Source: CAYUAG01 sp964554015 (GTDB lineage: Bacteria; Zhuqueibacterota; QNDG01; CAYUAG01). From it: a stretch of 64,000 bases of DNA. The first letter of the stretch is position 1, and each line of letters starts with the position of its first letter. The notes beneath the pieces were generated by a model. It had not been told where the DNA came from. It made no database searches and saw nothing but the letters and a program-made list of their open reading frames with translations. The translations under genes were made by a program, and so were the position numbers. The DNA lies in the NCBI GenBank assembly GCA_964554015.1, contig CAZKMO010000001.1, positions 25,134 to 89,133 on the forward strand. The letters are read 5' to 3'. This document shows, piece by piece, positions 33,249 through 42,388 of this stretch.

Positions 33249-36191
33249 CTAATCAAGAAAATCAAATAAAACTCCCAGATAAAACCGCCATTCTTCACCA
33301 TAGGAATTTCCCCGCAGCCGATACTTGTCAAAACCATACACACTGTCAAAGGTTAGGCATAAGGGAAAATTATAAAAAGAGAACAGCTGCAAACGAAGTT
33401 GTAACCCTGCATCCCTTTTAATTTGGTCAAAATCAAAATCTTTACTCCATATATTCCCTGCCTGGGCATATACTGACAGATAAAGTTTATGCAGATGGAG
33501 AAACCATAATCTGGTATTGAGATGGGTTGAAATGGGGAAACGGTAGGCTGCATCAAATTGCAATAATTTTCTTCCCTGCAGGCTGTAAAAGGAATAGCCT
33601 TTTAATCCTTCCAGGCCTCCACCGAAAAAATAGTAAAAATCATCAACTGGTCTGTCAATGTATCCGGCCTTGAGTCTGAGGGCAGAAGAATGCTGTTTGA
33701 ATAAACCAGGCAGATATTCAAACCAGTCCATCTCCAAGGAATAAAATTTATAGGTTTTATATTTTTCCACCAGGGTTCCATAATCTTTATGAACTTTAAA
33801 ATCATCCAGAAATTTATTATATGACCATTTACCCCAGATACTTATATTCCGCCCGCCATCAGGAGCAATACTTGATGAAGCGCTGGGTTTTAGGGCCCGA
33901 TAATCCCATTTGACCTGTAGATCATTGCCCAGATGATAATTATAGGAAAAATCAATCTTCTGATTCTGTTCTTCAAAAGACATGCCAGCGTCAGATCGGG
34001 AAAAAATATAGGCAGTACGCAGCTTATGATCATCACCAAGAGGCCAATCCGCCCCCAGGTCTACTTCTATCAGATTAAAACTATAGTCTCTTTCTTCTAT
34101 ACTGGTATGACGGCGCTGATTGTAAGCTTCCAAAAACAAAGTGGGATATAATTCCCGATCATTGAAAATACAAAACAGATCAGTATCAAACTGAGTATTC
34201 AAAGCAGCACCACCAAAAATAAAAATCTTGTCCAAAAAATCACTTCCGGTAAAATAGGCGCCCAATTTTATTTTCCCGGGATAATCTGACATTATTCTGG
34301 GGAAAAAAGATAACTTGGACAACATTTTTTTATAAGGCCTGCTTTCATAGTCAGGGATTTTGGTATCATCATAGCTGCTGATGGCAATCTTTTGAGAATC
34401 CCGCCACTCTCTGATCTTCTGATAGGGTGATACATATCTTTGTTTAGGGATAGATGAGTTACTGATCGAATCCATATAGGCAATTTTATATCCATCCGCA
34501 GTAAACAGAGAAAAGGTCAGTTTTTCATTCCTGTCTACAGCCGGCATAAAAGCTCCTCCCGGCACTGCGGTGAGTACTGTCGAATTGCCGGTTTCCATAT
34601 TCAGGCAGTAAACATTAAAAATTCCGGAACTGTCACTGGAAAAGTATAATTTCTTTCCCTCCGGACCAGGAAAGGCATCCCGGTTATCCCACTTGTTTTT
34701 AATCAAATAGGTAAATTCTGAACCGGAAGAATCCACACAAGCAATAGCCCGGGATTCTTTACCCTCATCAAAGCTGAAAACAATTCGCCCGTCCGGCATC
34801 CAGCGGGGAGCTAAGATCTGTTCTCCCTTACTGAACTCTGTAATCATTTTCAGTGTATTCTGTTGTAAATCATAGATGCAGAGATTACAAGTACCGTCCT
34901 TTTGCACCACACACACAATTTTTCTATACTGGGAAGACACATCAGGCTCTTGCGTACGGGCACTGTGCGTTAAACGCTTCTCCTTTTTGTTTTTCAGATC
35001 AAAGATGTATAGATCATAGAAATGAGAACCCTGCACGGTCGGGTCAGTTCTTTTTGCGTATACCAAGCTGGTATCAGAGAGCCAGGAAACCGAGGTTGTC
35101 ACTCCGGATTGAACCATCTTTTTTTCCCCGGTTTGTAAGTTCCACACCCATAAATTCAATTGAGAAGAGTAATCGTTACCGCAGCTGGAAATATAGGCGA
35201 TATGTTTACTGTCCGGAGACAGTACCGGATAGTAATTGCCGCTTCCTTTTGGTTCCAAAATTTTATAATTTTTATTTTTACTGAAGTTATTATTAAAATA
35301 GCCGGTAAGCAGCCAGTCTTTCCATTCAGCATACAGTTCTTTACTGCTCTTGCCTAAAACCTGTTTGGTTGCCTGGGAAAAACTCAAATCAAGAGGTTTA
35401 CTCATAGAATGAATCAGCTGATTAAGTTTTTCTTCACCATAGGTAAAGGCCAGGTAAAGGGTAAATCCGTACCCTTGGTTGTACACTCTTTCATTTCCCA
35501 GTCCCTTTTTGCCGAATACTCCCATCTGCTTAATTCCCAGCAGTCTATCTTCCAGACAAGCGGTTCTCAATACCATATCCCGGTGAGTATCCCAGGTATC
35601 ATAATCCAAGCCTGCTCGCTGGAATTGAGCAACTCCCTCTGCAAACCACATGGGAATCACTGTGCCTGCCAGGGGAAATGATACCAGTCTGTTAGGATAT
35701 CCGTGAATCACATCCGGTCTTTTTTCTTTTTCGTACCCCAGCCACTGAATATATAGAGCCGGGATCTGTCTGGGTAATTTTCTGGCTGCTCCCAGGGAAA
35801 TCATATGAGAAAATTCATGGGTAATAACGTTCCGCAGCCAGTTATGACTGCCTCTGAGAAAAAATTCCAGGGAAGGGGCCCAGAGTTCAACTTTATTATT
35901 ATAGTAAAAAGCAGCACCATTGGAAACATCGCCATGATCTCGGACAATAAAATGCATTTTCCCGTCGGGTTTATAGGAATACAGGGAAGTTATGGGATCA
36001 AAAATTTGTTCGGCAATCTTTGCGGTTAAGCGGGCAGTACGTTCTGTTCCCTGATGAAAATGTATGTAAAAATGATCTGTTTCTATCGTACGCCAGTTCA
36101 GCTCCGGGTGGTTGAATGTCTCCATCTGCCCCCATAAAGGAACTGAGATAAGTATAAGTAAGAAAGGAATTAATATATTTTTCAATTGCAT
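33249..36191 (-). CDS. outer-membrane protein: HExxH peptidase-like domain, TolB-type propeller, beta-barrel
   Basis: This 980-residue protein has a Sec signal ('ILIPFLLILISVPLWGQ'). A gluzincin-like domain carries 'NVITHEFSHMISLG' (HEFSH at 125-129) and the third ligand candidate Glu185 in 'MWFAEGVAQFQ'; both match active M1/MA-type zinc peptidases. Next comes a TolB/PD40-like propeller (about 300-600) with repeats like 'PVLSPDSKHIAYISS' and 'APRWMPDGRIVFSFDEG'. The last ~330 residues form alternating strands ending 'EWRFYLGVLFDFLD', as in BamA-type surface-antigen barrels. The start at 36191 (ATG) is preferred over TTG at 36197. Such fusions occur in Bacteroidetes and KSB1 genomes; substrate unknown. 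Confidence 0.8.
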   Translation of the reverse strand: MQLKNILIPFLLILISVPLWGQMETFNHPELNWRTIETDHFYIHFHQGTERTARLTAKIAEQIFDPITSLYSYKPDGKMHFIVRDHGDVSNGAAFYYNNKVELWAPSLEFFLRGSHNWLRNVITHEFSHMISLGAARKLPRQIPALYIQWLGYEKEKRPDVIHGYPNRLVSFPLAGTVIPMWFAEGVAQFQRAGLDYDTWDTHRDMVLRTACLEDRLLGIKQMGVFGKKGLGNERVYNQGYGFTLYLAFTYGEEKLNQLIHSMSKPLDLSFSQATKQVLGKSSKELYAEWKDWLLTGYFNNNFSKNKNYKILEPKGSGNYYPVLSPDSKHIAYISSCGNDYSSQLNLWVWNLQTGEKKMVQSGVTTSVSWLSDTSLVYAKRTDPTVQGSHFYDLYIFDLKNKKEKRLTHSARTQEPDVSSQYRKIVCVVQKDGTCNLCIYDLQQNTLKMITEFSKGEQILAPRWMPDGRIVFSFDEGKESRAIACVDSSGSEFTYLIKNKWDNRDAFPGPEGKKLYFSSDSSGIFNVYCLNMETGNSTVLTAVPGGAFMPAVDRNEKLTFSLFTADGYKIAYMDSISNSSIPKQRYVSPYQKIREWRDSQKIAISSYDDTKIPDYESRPYKKMLSKLSFFPRIMSDYPGKIKLGAYFTGSDFLDKIFIFGGAALNTQFDTDLFCIFNDRELYPTLFLEAYNQRRHTSIEERDYSFNLIEVDLGADWPLGDDHKLRTAYIFSRSDAGMSFEEQNQKIDFSYNYHLGNDLQVKWDYRALKPSASSSIAPDGGRNISIWGKWSYNKFLDDFKVHKDYGTLVEKYKTYKFYSLEMDWFEYLPGLFKQHSSALRLKAGYIDRPVDDFYYFFGGGLEGLKGYSFYSLQGRKLLQFDAAYRFPISTHLNTRLWFLHLHKLYLSVYAQAGNIWSKDFDFDQIKRDAGLQLRLQLFSFYNFPLCLTFDSVYGFDKYRLRGNSYGEEWRFYLGVLFDFLD

Positions 36192-36316
36192 ATTCAATTT
36201 TTTCTGTCTTTAGAAGATAAAAATTTGAAGATAAGACCCTATTCCCATCCTCTCAAACCAATTAATTTTTAATCTTCTGTTTTATCCTTTATCTTTTATC
36301 TTTTGTATTTTTTCTT

Positions 36317-39300
36317 CTATTTAATGACTGCAATCTTACAAATGACTGCTTTCTCTCTGGAACCGGCATCTGCCTTAACCCGGCAGAAATAAACCCCGCT
36401 TTCCTTTCCGGAAATATCCCACCTAATTTCATTTTCCGTGTTACCCATGCCGGGGCCGGAAAAGGAATCCACTAATTCCCCCGCCAGATCATATATTTCT
36501 ATGGATACCTTAGCCTGCTTTTCCAGACGGTACCTGATATAAGTAAAATTCCCTTTTGCCGGGTTGGGATAGTTATACACCAGATTATCAGGCATAAGAT
36601 CGGACTTCTCCGGAACAGCAATTGGTTTTACTCTGCTCATCCCGGAATTGGCTGCATCGTAAAGATAACTTCCCCAAGGAATCAATTCGGCTGAATAACT
36701 GCCGGGAAGATCCCATACAAACAACTCTCCCCTTTCCGAAACCGCTGCCATCTCCAGGTCGCCATCCTTATCCAGATCCAACAAAGTAGGTGAACCCGGA
36801 ATTGATCCGCCCGTGGTCAGGGGAAAACCGGTTACCATTTCTCCGGAATAATTCCAGGCTTCAATATTCCCTTCAGAGTTGGCAACCACAATATCAATCT
36901 TATCATCTCCATTAACATCTCCCAGCAGGCAGGAAGACAACTCCGCTGTACGGGGAAAATAGGGAAAAGGTGAATAGTCGACATAACTGGCATTGGCGTT
37001 AAATCCGTATATCTTATCCTGCGCTGTAATTACAATCTCACTTATTCCATCCCCGTCAATATCTCCGGCAGCAGGGAAAGAGAGAGAGGAACCGGTTATT
37101 TTATCTTCTGTAGTATAATAATCATCCTCAAATCTGTCATAAATCAGCAGATTTCCGCTCCGGGAAACAACTGCAGTCAAAGGATAATCTTGTTCTCCCA
37201 GATAAGCCGATATGGGATTATGGAGTTCTCCAGCTTCTGAAAACTGTTTTTCTTTTATCAGAGAACCGGCGTTATCTATAAATATTAGATTAGAGGAAAC
37301 AGTAACCGCAATAGCCCCCTCCTCATCAGCCTGACAGATACCGGTGATAGCTTCCTCTCCTGCCTGGTAATCCCATTTAAGAGATCCGGTGCTGGTGAGA
37401 CTGAAAACTTTCCCTTCTCTGGTACCAAATATCAAACAGGTATCCGAGGGTGATGTAATTATGTGCAGATTGGTGGAAATCGAAGTTTGATCATTATTCC
37501 AGGAAAATACCTTGGTTGCTGCCAGGCCCCCGCCATTTCCCCCTTCCATACCCCAGCCGGACACGGTTCCGCTCTTATCAGCTATTATAATTTCATCCCG
37601 AAAATCTCCATTGATATCAAACACCAGGGGAGAAATGGATATTGTTTCCGAACATTTGATTAATAAAGGAACCTTATAAAAAATAGTATCATGGGTAACC
37701 GTCACCCGAAAACCGGTAGAATCGGAGGAAAAGGGAGTACCATCCTGGTTCCAGGCAAATATTGCGTGGTCTGAAGCAATGATCAGTTCCCGATTTCCTT
37801 CTCCGTTCAGGTCTCCTGTCAGTACCGGAGAAACCCAGGTGGAGCAGCTCTGAAAATAAGAGGGGAAACCTGGCTGCAGCATATCGGTGGTAAGGGAAAA
37901 ACTCATCACTGTATCTCTGGGGGAAAAATCAGTGATCACAATATGGGAATTACCACCCTGGTTTGATCGGGAGTTAGGGAAACTGAAGGGAGTAAACATC
38001 ACCTTAGTTGTATCATTTACTTCTTGATTTATCTCATTGTCCTGATACCAGGCATCCTGTAAAACACCGTATTCTGAACCATAACCATAAGAAGTATAAC
38101 TATATAATTCACCGATATCCTGAGCCCCATCTGCCTCCTCCAGGTCAACCCCCCGGTGATTCTTATCCGCATTGATCCTATTTTCTTCTATGGTTCTGCG
38201 GATCACCTCTTCATCAATATGCCAGATCAATATACCTGAGCCGGGAAGGCCGTAATCATACTCTTCCACTGAAGTTATAACTCCATACCTTTCCATCTCA
38301 ATAGTTCCATCGGATCGGAATATTACTTGTCCGCCGTTAGCGGTTCTTCCGGTAGTTATACTGTCTCCGTTGGTATCATACTGGCGGTTTTCAATCAGAA
38401 AATATTCATGATCATTAATGGGCACTTTATAAATTTTATTGGATTCAGTTGCTTTGGAGCAGGCTATTTTTATATTATTCTGGTGAGTAATTGTTATTGG
38501 TTTTTCCCAACCCATTAATACTTTGCTGAAAGCACAGGGCTCGGCTGGTATCAATCCTATATAATTTCCGGATCCCTGATCCATTAATCCCCACATACCA
38601 ATACCGGAATGACCGGTCTCCGTATTCCAGAGAGCAGGCAGACCCAGCTGGAATCCATACATAATACTCATAGTACCCAAAAGACCTATTTCATAAAAAT
38701 ATTGACTGTCTTCCTGATTTTGGGTTTCAGGAAGGATAATTCCTTCTTGTACCCGGAAACTGCTGTTCTCAACTTCAATACCCGGAAAATTCGGATCTCC
38801 TGGGGCAAGATATCTGCGTAATTTATCCAGATCTAAAAAGGCGGAAGAAATATCATGAGGTGTGGGATCATAATCAAAAGCAAAATCATTTCCTACTCCG
38901 GCATGAAAAATAATATAGGAATCATAATGGGAGAACTCAGCACCTGCTGCATCAGCAGCATGGATTGCATCACCAAAAAGTTCAACCAATCCTCTATCAA
39001 CTCCGGTATCACTATCTTCTGAGCTATAATAGGACATGGCATGATTAAGTTTCAGTATTTCCGGAAATACTGTACCACTTAAAATCAGCTTTCCTCCGGA
39101 AACCGCTTTATAGTAGGAACTCAGGGCTGTAAGTTGATTTTTAAAATAAGATTGGTTATGAGGTGACGGATCAATGACAGTATCTTCAACGGTGAGCATA
39201 AATGTACCATCTCCAGTAGTAAGGGAATCATCTTTTTTAATAAATTCAACCATAAAGGCCAAAATATTAACTGTATCACTATTATTAATTGTAAAATTTC

Positions 39301-39481
39301 TATTCTTTTCCGAGAAAAAGACTTTTTCTCCCTTCCAGGAAAGAAAAGATGATTTCACTAAATTTTTTCTGGAAATAGAGCATTTTTTAAAATCGTATTT
39401 TATATTATTAACCGAAGCAGAAACGATGCTTGAGAATATAATGAAAATATTGATAAACAATTTACAGATACTACTTTTCAT
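36317..39481 (-). CDS. M6-like (immune inhibitor A type) pseudoprotease with FG-GAP repeats and T9SS tail
   Basis: This 1054-residue secreted protein begins with a signal peptide and an M6-type metalloprotease domain (about 70-450; 'SHYDSYIIFHAGVGND', 'GIGMWGLMDQGSGN'). The zinc site is lost: where M6 enzymes have HEFGH before 'xLGLPxLY', this protein has I-M-Y-G-F (273-277). Next comes a propeller of FG-GAP/VCBS-like repeats ('AGDIDGDGISEIVITAQDK', 'LGDVNGDDKIDIVVANSEG'). The C-terminus is a T9SS type A sorting domain ('NYPNPAKGNFTYIRY', ending 'SGVYFCRVKADAGSREKA'). It is probably a surface adhesin or binding protein rather than an enzyme. A PorV gene lies upstream on the same strand. Confidence 0.82.
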   Translation of the reverse strand: MKSSICKLFINIFIIFSSIVSASVNNIKYDFKKCSISRKNLVKSSFLSWKGEKVFFSEKNRNFTINNSDTVNILAFMVEFIKKDDSLTTGDGTFMLTVEDTVIDPSPHNQSYFKNQLTALSSYYKAVSGGKLILSGTVFPEILKLNHAMSYYSSEDSDTGVDRGLVELFGDAIHAADAAGAEFSHYDSYIIFHAGVGNDFAFDYDPTPHDISSAFLDLDKLRRYLAPGDPNFPGIEVENSSFRVQEGIILPETQNQEDSQYFYEIGLLGTMSIMYGFQLGLPALWNTETGHSGIGMWGLMDQGSGNYIGLIPAEPCAFSKVLMGWEKPITITHQNNIKIACSKATESNKIYKVPINDHEYFLIENRQYDTNGDSITTGRTANGGQVIFRSDGTIEMERYGVITSVEEYDYGLPGSGILIWHIDEEVIRRTIEENRINADKNHRGVDLEEADGAQDIGELYSYTSYGYGSEYGVLQDAWYQDNEINQEVNDTTKVMFTPFSFPNSRSNQGGNSHIVITDFSPRDTVMSFSLTTDMLQPGFPSYFQSCSTWVSPVLTGDLNGEGNRELIIASDHAIFAWNQDGTPFSSDSTGFRVTVTHDTIFYKVPLLIKCSETISISPLVFDINGDFRDEIIIADKSGTVSGWGMEGGNGGGLAATKVFSWNNDQTSISTNLHIITSPSDTCLIFGTREGKVFSLTSTGSLKWDYQAGEEAITGICQADEEGAIAVTVSSNLIFIDNAGSLIKEKQFSEAGELHNPISAYLGEQDYPLTAVVSRSGNLLIYDRFEDDYYTTEDKITGSSLSFPAAGDIDGDGISEIVITAQDKIYGFNANASYVDYSPFPYFPRTAELSSCLLGDVNGDDKIDIVVANSEGNIEAWNYSGEMVTGFPLTTGGSIPGSPTLLDLDKDGDLEMAAVSERGELFVWDLPGSYSAELIPWGSYLYDAANSGMSRVKPIAVPEKSDLMPDNLVYNYPNPAKGNFTYIRYRLEKQAKVSIEIYDLAGELVDSFSGPGMGNTENEIRWDISGKESGVYFCRVKADAGSREKAVICKIAVIK

Positions 39482-39537
39482 AATTACTATTCCTAGAAAA
39501 AGTTACACCTTGCCATCTTAATGCATACTGAATAAAC

Positions 39538-39621
39538 TGCCCGCCAAAAACACAAAATTTTTCTATCTAAATTATACCTATAATTTAAATTATTTGATGT
39601 ATTCTGTATTTTTGGCAGGCA
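39538..39621. repeat. 21-base imperfect inverted repeat between porV and the M6-like gene
   Basis: TGCCCGCCAAAAACACAAAAT (39538-39558, first 20 shown as arm) pairs with the complement of 39601-39621, 18 of 21 positions matching. A second, inner palindrome AAATTAT-ACCT-ATAATTT lies at about 39569-39587. The structure could end porV transcription or be a small repeat element; it lacks a clear U-tract outside the stem. Confidence 0.7.
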
Positions 39622-39637
39622 AATATAAACTCGGGTT

Positions 39638-40693
39638 CTAAAATCCGAGACTAAGAGAAAATCTCATGGTATCAGAGAGGGGATGTCCTTTTTCAGCAGC
39701 CACATAAGCAAAATCAAACCTGTAGGTATTATATTGAAGACCGGCACCAAAGGTAGGAAACTTTACTTTGCCAATTTCATCATAATAGTAGCCGGTTCTT
39801 AAAAATATCATATCACTATAAACATATTCTAATCCCATACAGGTAATAAGCTCTTGCAATTGTTCATCTATGGGTTTATCTGTCCAACTGGTAAAAATGG
39901 CTTTATAAAAAGCATCCGATTCATTCCCTTTCTTGACTACCATAAGTTTATTAGTATCAAGAGTTAAAGTTAGTCTATTATATTTTTTATCCAAGACTTT
40001 GTAGGCAAATCCCAATTTTAAATTTGTCGGCAAGGGATCTGCTTGGGCAGCATCAACATAAGCTATTTTGGGGCCCATATTGGCAAGATTTGCTCCAAAT
40101 GATAATCCTTTGATAAATCCAATTTTCCAGAGAACTCCCACATCAAAAGCAAAGGCATTACCAGAACCACTGCCCTTCTCGGTTCCGACATCAACCCAAT
40201 CAGGAGCAAGCATACTTTGGATGTAACGTACATTAACACCCAATCCAACATTATCGGTTACCTTGGTTGCATACCCCAGGGTTATAGCAAAATCATAACT
40301 TTGGAATCTGCCTCTTTCTTCCCCGGTTTCACCTGTCCATACCTGCTCTCCCATATTCAGATAGGTAACATTAGCAGCGATAGTCCCTCCCAAGCTCTCC
40401 ACATAATGCCGGTAAGAAGCAAATTCATAAAACATATCATCAACTAATCCCGGAAGCCATTTACAATGCATAAAAATAATCTCTTTACCTTTCAGAAAGG
40501 CAAGTCCACCCGGATTCCAATATATGGCTGTTGCATCATCGGCAAGGGCTACAAATGATTCTCCCATACCCGAAGCCCGGGCTCCTGGTGAAATTAATAG
40601 AAACAGCACCGCAGCTTCACTTACAGCAAATACATTAGATGCCATAATCAAGCTAAATACGAAAACCAATAAAATTATTGTTAATTTTTTCAT
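39638..40693 (-). CDS. porV: PorV/PorQ-family outer-membrane protein (T9SS-associated)
   Basis: This 351-residue protein has a signal peptide ending near 'SNVFAVSEAA' and the PorV/UPF0164 barrel signature 'SPGARASGMGESFVALADDATAIYWNPGGLA' region (described by its parts: 'GARASGMG', 'DDATAIYWNPGGL'). It closes with a phenylalanine, 'MRFSLSLGF', as outer-membrane barrels do. PorV shuttles T9SS cargo at the outer membrane. Several paralogues usually exist, so this may be a PorV-like relative. The start at 40693 is an ATG 8 bases after GGAGG (40702-40706); a TTG three bases earlier is less likely. Linked to a T9SS cargo gene downstream. Confidence 0.82.
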   Translation of the reverse strand: MKKLTIILLVFVFSLIMASNVFAVSEAAVLFLLISPGARASGMGESFVALADDATAIYWNPGGLAFLKGKEIIFMHCKWLPGLVDDMFYEFASYRHYVESLGGTIAANVTYLNMGEQVWTGETGEERGRFQSYDFAITLGYATKVTDNVGLGVNVRYIQSMLAPDWVDVGTEKGSGSGNAFAFDVGVLWKIGFIKGLSFGANLANMGPKIAYVDAAQADPLPTNLKLGFAYKVLDKKYNRLTLTLDTNKLMVVKKGNESDAFYKAIFTSWTDKPIDEQLQELITCMGLEYVYSDMIFLRTGYYYDEIGKVKFPTFGAGLQYNTYRFDFAYVAAEKGHPLSDTMRFSLSLGF

Positions 40694-40713
40694 CAATAAT
40701 ACCTCCCTAAAAT

Positions 40714-40779
40714 AAAAAAACCGAACTTTTCAAAAAAATATAACCCGTATCATTAGTTATATTTTTTTAGTAATCCGGT
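40714..40779 (-). terminator. terminator-like hairpin in the porV leader
   Basis: On the minus strand a long hairpin (arms about 40756-40779 and 40721-40743, with a perfect 13-base core AAAAAAATATAAC/GTTATATTTTTTT) has an outer ACCG/CGGT clamp and is followed by seven T (40714-40720). It stops only ~8 bases before the porV ribosome-binding site, so it could act as attenuator, end the upstream small transcript, or stabilise the mRNA. Confidence 0.55.
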
Positions 40780-40995
40780 CTGATGCAATAATTCGTTGCA
40801 GGCCATGGATACAGCTTAACTATAATAGAAAAAAATTGTTTTATCCATCAGACCTATAACGAATTCTTATACGTAAACCTCTTATCTTTATTTAAAATTT
40901 CATTTAATATATAAATTTATGATTTCAATGTCAAGTTTTTTTTAACTCTTTTTTAGTATGAAATTAAAACCTAAATATACCTTTATAAAAAAGAC

Positions 40996-41011
40996 TGCAA
41001 AAAAAATGCCA
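40996..41011 (-). promoter_or_regulatory. sigma-54-type promoter candidate upstream of porV
   Basis: On the minus strand TGGCATTTTTTTTGCA fits -24/-12 with exact GG-N10-GC spacing. It lies downstream of the small gene 41039-41215 and would leave a ~290-base leader before porV. The T-run between the boxes lowers my trust somewhat. Confidence 0.35.
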
Positions 41012-41038
41012 TCATATATTAAATCACTAAAATCCTCA

Positions 41039-41215
41039 TTAGGTGAGATATTTCCCTGTTACCAAGCCGGCCTTTATAGCTCTGGAGCCGAATAATACAG
41101 GCATAGCAATAACTTCACACATATATTTTGATTCACCGTGAAAACAATCAAATAAAACTTCACCCTGGTAAATAAATTGTATACCGATAATAAAAAAATA
41201 AAAAATTATATCCAT
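41039..41215 (-). CDS. possible 58-residue small protein (alternatively a structured RNA)
   Basis: An ATG at 41215 follows GGAGG (4-base spacing) and opens a 58-codon frame ending at TAA 41039-41041. The product has a hydrophobic N-terminus ('MDIIFYFFIIGIQFIY') and a mixed, protein-like remainder ('GEVLFDCFHGESKYMCEV', ending 'GLVTGKYLT'). The frame covers a GC-richer island in otherwise very AT-rich DNA. I do not recognise it. The same island also has nested hairpins (CCTGTTA/TAATACAGG around CGGC/GCCG, and ATTTGATT/AATCAAAAT), so a non-coding structured RNA is a serious alternative. Confidence 0.45.
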   Translation of the reverse strand: MDIIFYFFIIGIQFIYQGEVLFDCFHGESKYMCEVIAMPVLFGSRAIKAGLVTGKYLT

Positions 41216-41278
41216 CCCACCTCCATTTACTTGAATAAATAATAAAAAATCAGTACTTTAAAAAAAATATAAAAATCT

Positions 41279-41716
41279 ATGAATGAAAATACCCAAAAAG
41301 TACGAATAGATTCCTGGTTGAATGCAGCCAGATTTTATAAAACCAGATCACAGGCAGCCAAAGCTTGTAAAGGTGGAAAAATTAAGGTAAATGGTAAGCG
41401 GGTAAAACCCCACAAATTCCTTAATATAGGTGATAATATCATCATACACTGGCATGATAGATATAGAGATATTACCGTAGAAGCTCTTGCTGACAGAGGT
41501 CTTCCTGCCCTAGAAGCCCAAAAATTATATAAGGAAGAAAAACAAATAACTCTTTCTGAAGAAGGCCAGCAGCTGATTAAAATCTTTAAAATAGGTCATA
41601 AAAAAAATAAAAAGAAATACAGGAAAAAACAAGGAAGACCCACTAAAAAGGAACGGCGAACGTTAGAGAAATTTAAACACAAAATGCATGGATCCAGTAA
41701 TAATCAACATTCCTGA
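41279..41716 (+). CDS. S4-domain RNA-binding protein (Hsp15/HslR-like)
   Basis: This 145-residue protein opens with an S4 domain: 'VRIDSWLNAARFYKTRSQA' and 'GGKIKVNGKRVKPHKFLNIG', as in Hsp15 (HslR), which binds stalled 50S subunits carrying nascent chains. A lysine-rich C-terminal tail ('GHKKNKKKYRKKQGR') supports RNA binding. The ribosome-binding site is weak. It precedes nth by 15 bases, so the pair is probably co-transcribed. The ribosome-rescue role is from the family, not proven here. Confidence 0.85.
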   Translation: MNENTQKVRIDSWLNAARFYKTRSQAAKACKGGKIKVNGKRVKPHKFLNIGDNIIIHWHDRYRDITVEALADRGLPALEAQKLYKEEKQITLSEEGQQLIKIFKIGHKKNKKKYRKKQGRPTKKERRTLEKFKHKMHGSSNNQHS

Positions 41717-41731
41717 AGAAAATTATAATAA

Positions 41732-42388
41732 ATGAATACTAAAACCTTAATTACCGTATTATCTGTTCTACAAAAAGAATATAAACATTGGAAGACTCCT
41801 ATAGTAACCGATATTGCCGAAAAAACAAAACAGCCCTTTAAAGTGCTTATTTCCACCATGCTTAGTTTAAGAACTAAAGATGAAGTAACTGCAAAAGCTG
41901 CTCACCGTCTTTTCCAGTTTGCAGACACACCTGAAACCATGCAAAATCTCCCTGTCTCCCGCCTTGAAAAATTAATTTATCCAGTAGGATTTTATAAAAA
42001 AAAAGCGGAAAATATCCACGCTGTAAGCACTATTCTTATGAACACCTATAAGGGTAAGGTTCCTGATGATCTGGAACTCCTTCTTGCTCTTCCCGGAGTA
42101 GGCAGAAAAACTGCTAATTTGGTTATGACCCGCGGCTTTTATAAACAGGGAATTTGTGTTGATACCCATGTGCATAGAATAATAAACAGGTTGGGATATG
42201 CAAAGACAAGAACACCCGAGGAAACGGAAAGAGTACTCAGAAATAAACTTCCCCCTCAATGGTGGATTCCCATCAATGATATACTGGTGGCTTTCGGGCA
42301 AAATCTCTGCAAACCGGTTAGCCCCTGGTGCAGCAGATGCCCTGTATTTAAAAAATGTAAAAAAATAGGAGTTGTTAAAAATCGTTAA
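41732..42388 (+). CDS. nth: endonuclease III, DNA glycosylase/AP lyase
   Basis: This 218-residue enzyme removes oxidised pyrimidines and nicks abasic sites in base-excision repair. The helix-hairpin-helix 'LPGVGRKTANLVM' supplies the catalytic lysine, 'VDTHVHRI' the catalytic aspartate, and the C-terminus has the [4Fe-4S] loop with spacing C-x6-C-x2-C-x5-C ('CKPVSPWCSRCPVFKKC'). Length is typical. It follows the S4-domain gene closely and is followed by a 123-base gap with no gene. Confidence 0.95.
   Translation: MNTKTLITVLSVLQKEYKHWKTPIVTDIAEKTKQPFKVLISTMLSLRTKDEVTAKAAHRLFQFADTPETMQNLPVSRLEKLIYPVGFYKKKAENIHAVSTILMNTYKGKVPDDLELLLALPGVGRKTANLVMTRGFYKQGICVDTHVHRIINRLGYAKTRTPEETERVLRNKLPPQWWIPINDILVAFGQNLCKPVSPWCSRCPVFKKCKKIGVVKNR

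Noticed and set aside
41039..41105. Known riboswitch class (c-di-GMP, TPP, SAM, cobalamin)
   Set aside because: None of the conserved core words I know for these classes is present on either strand.
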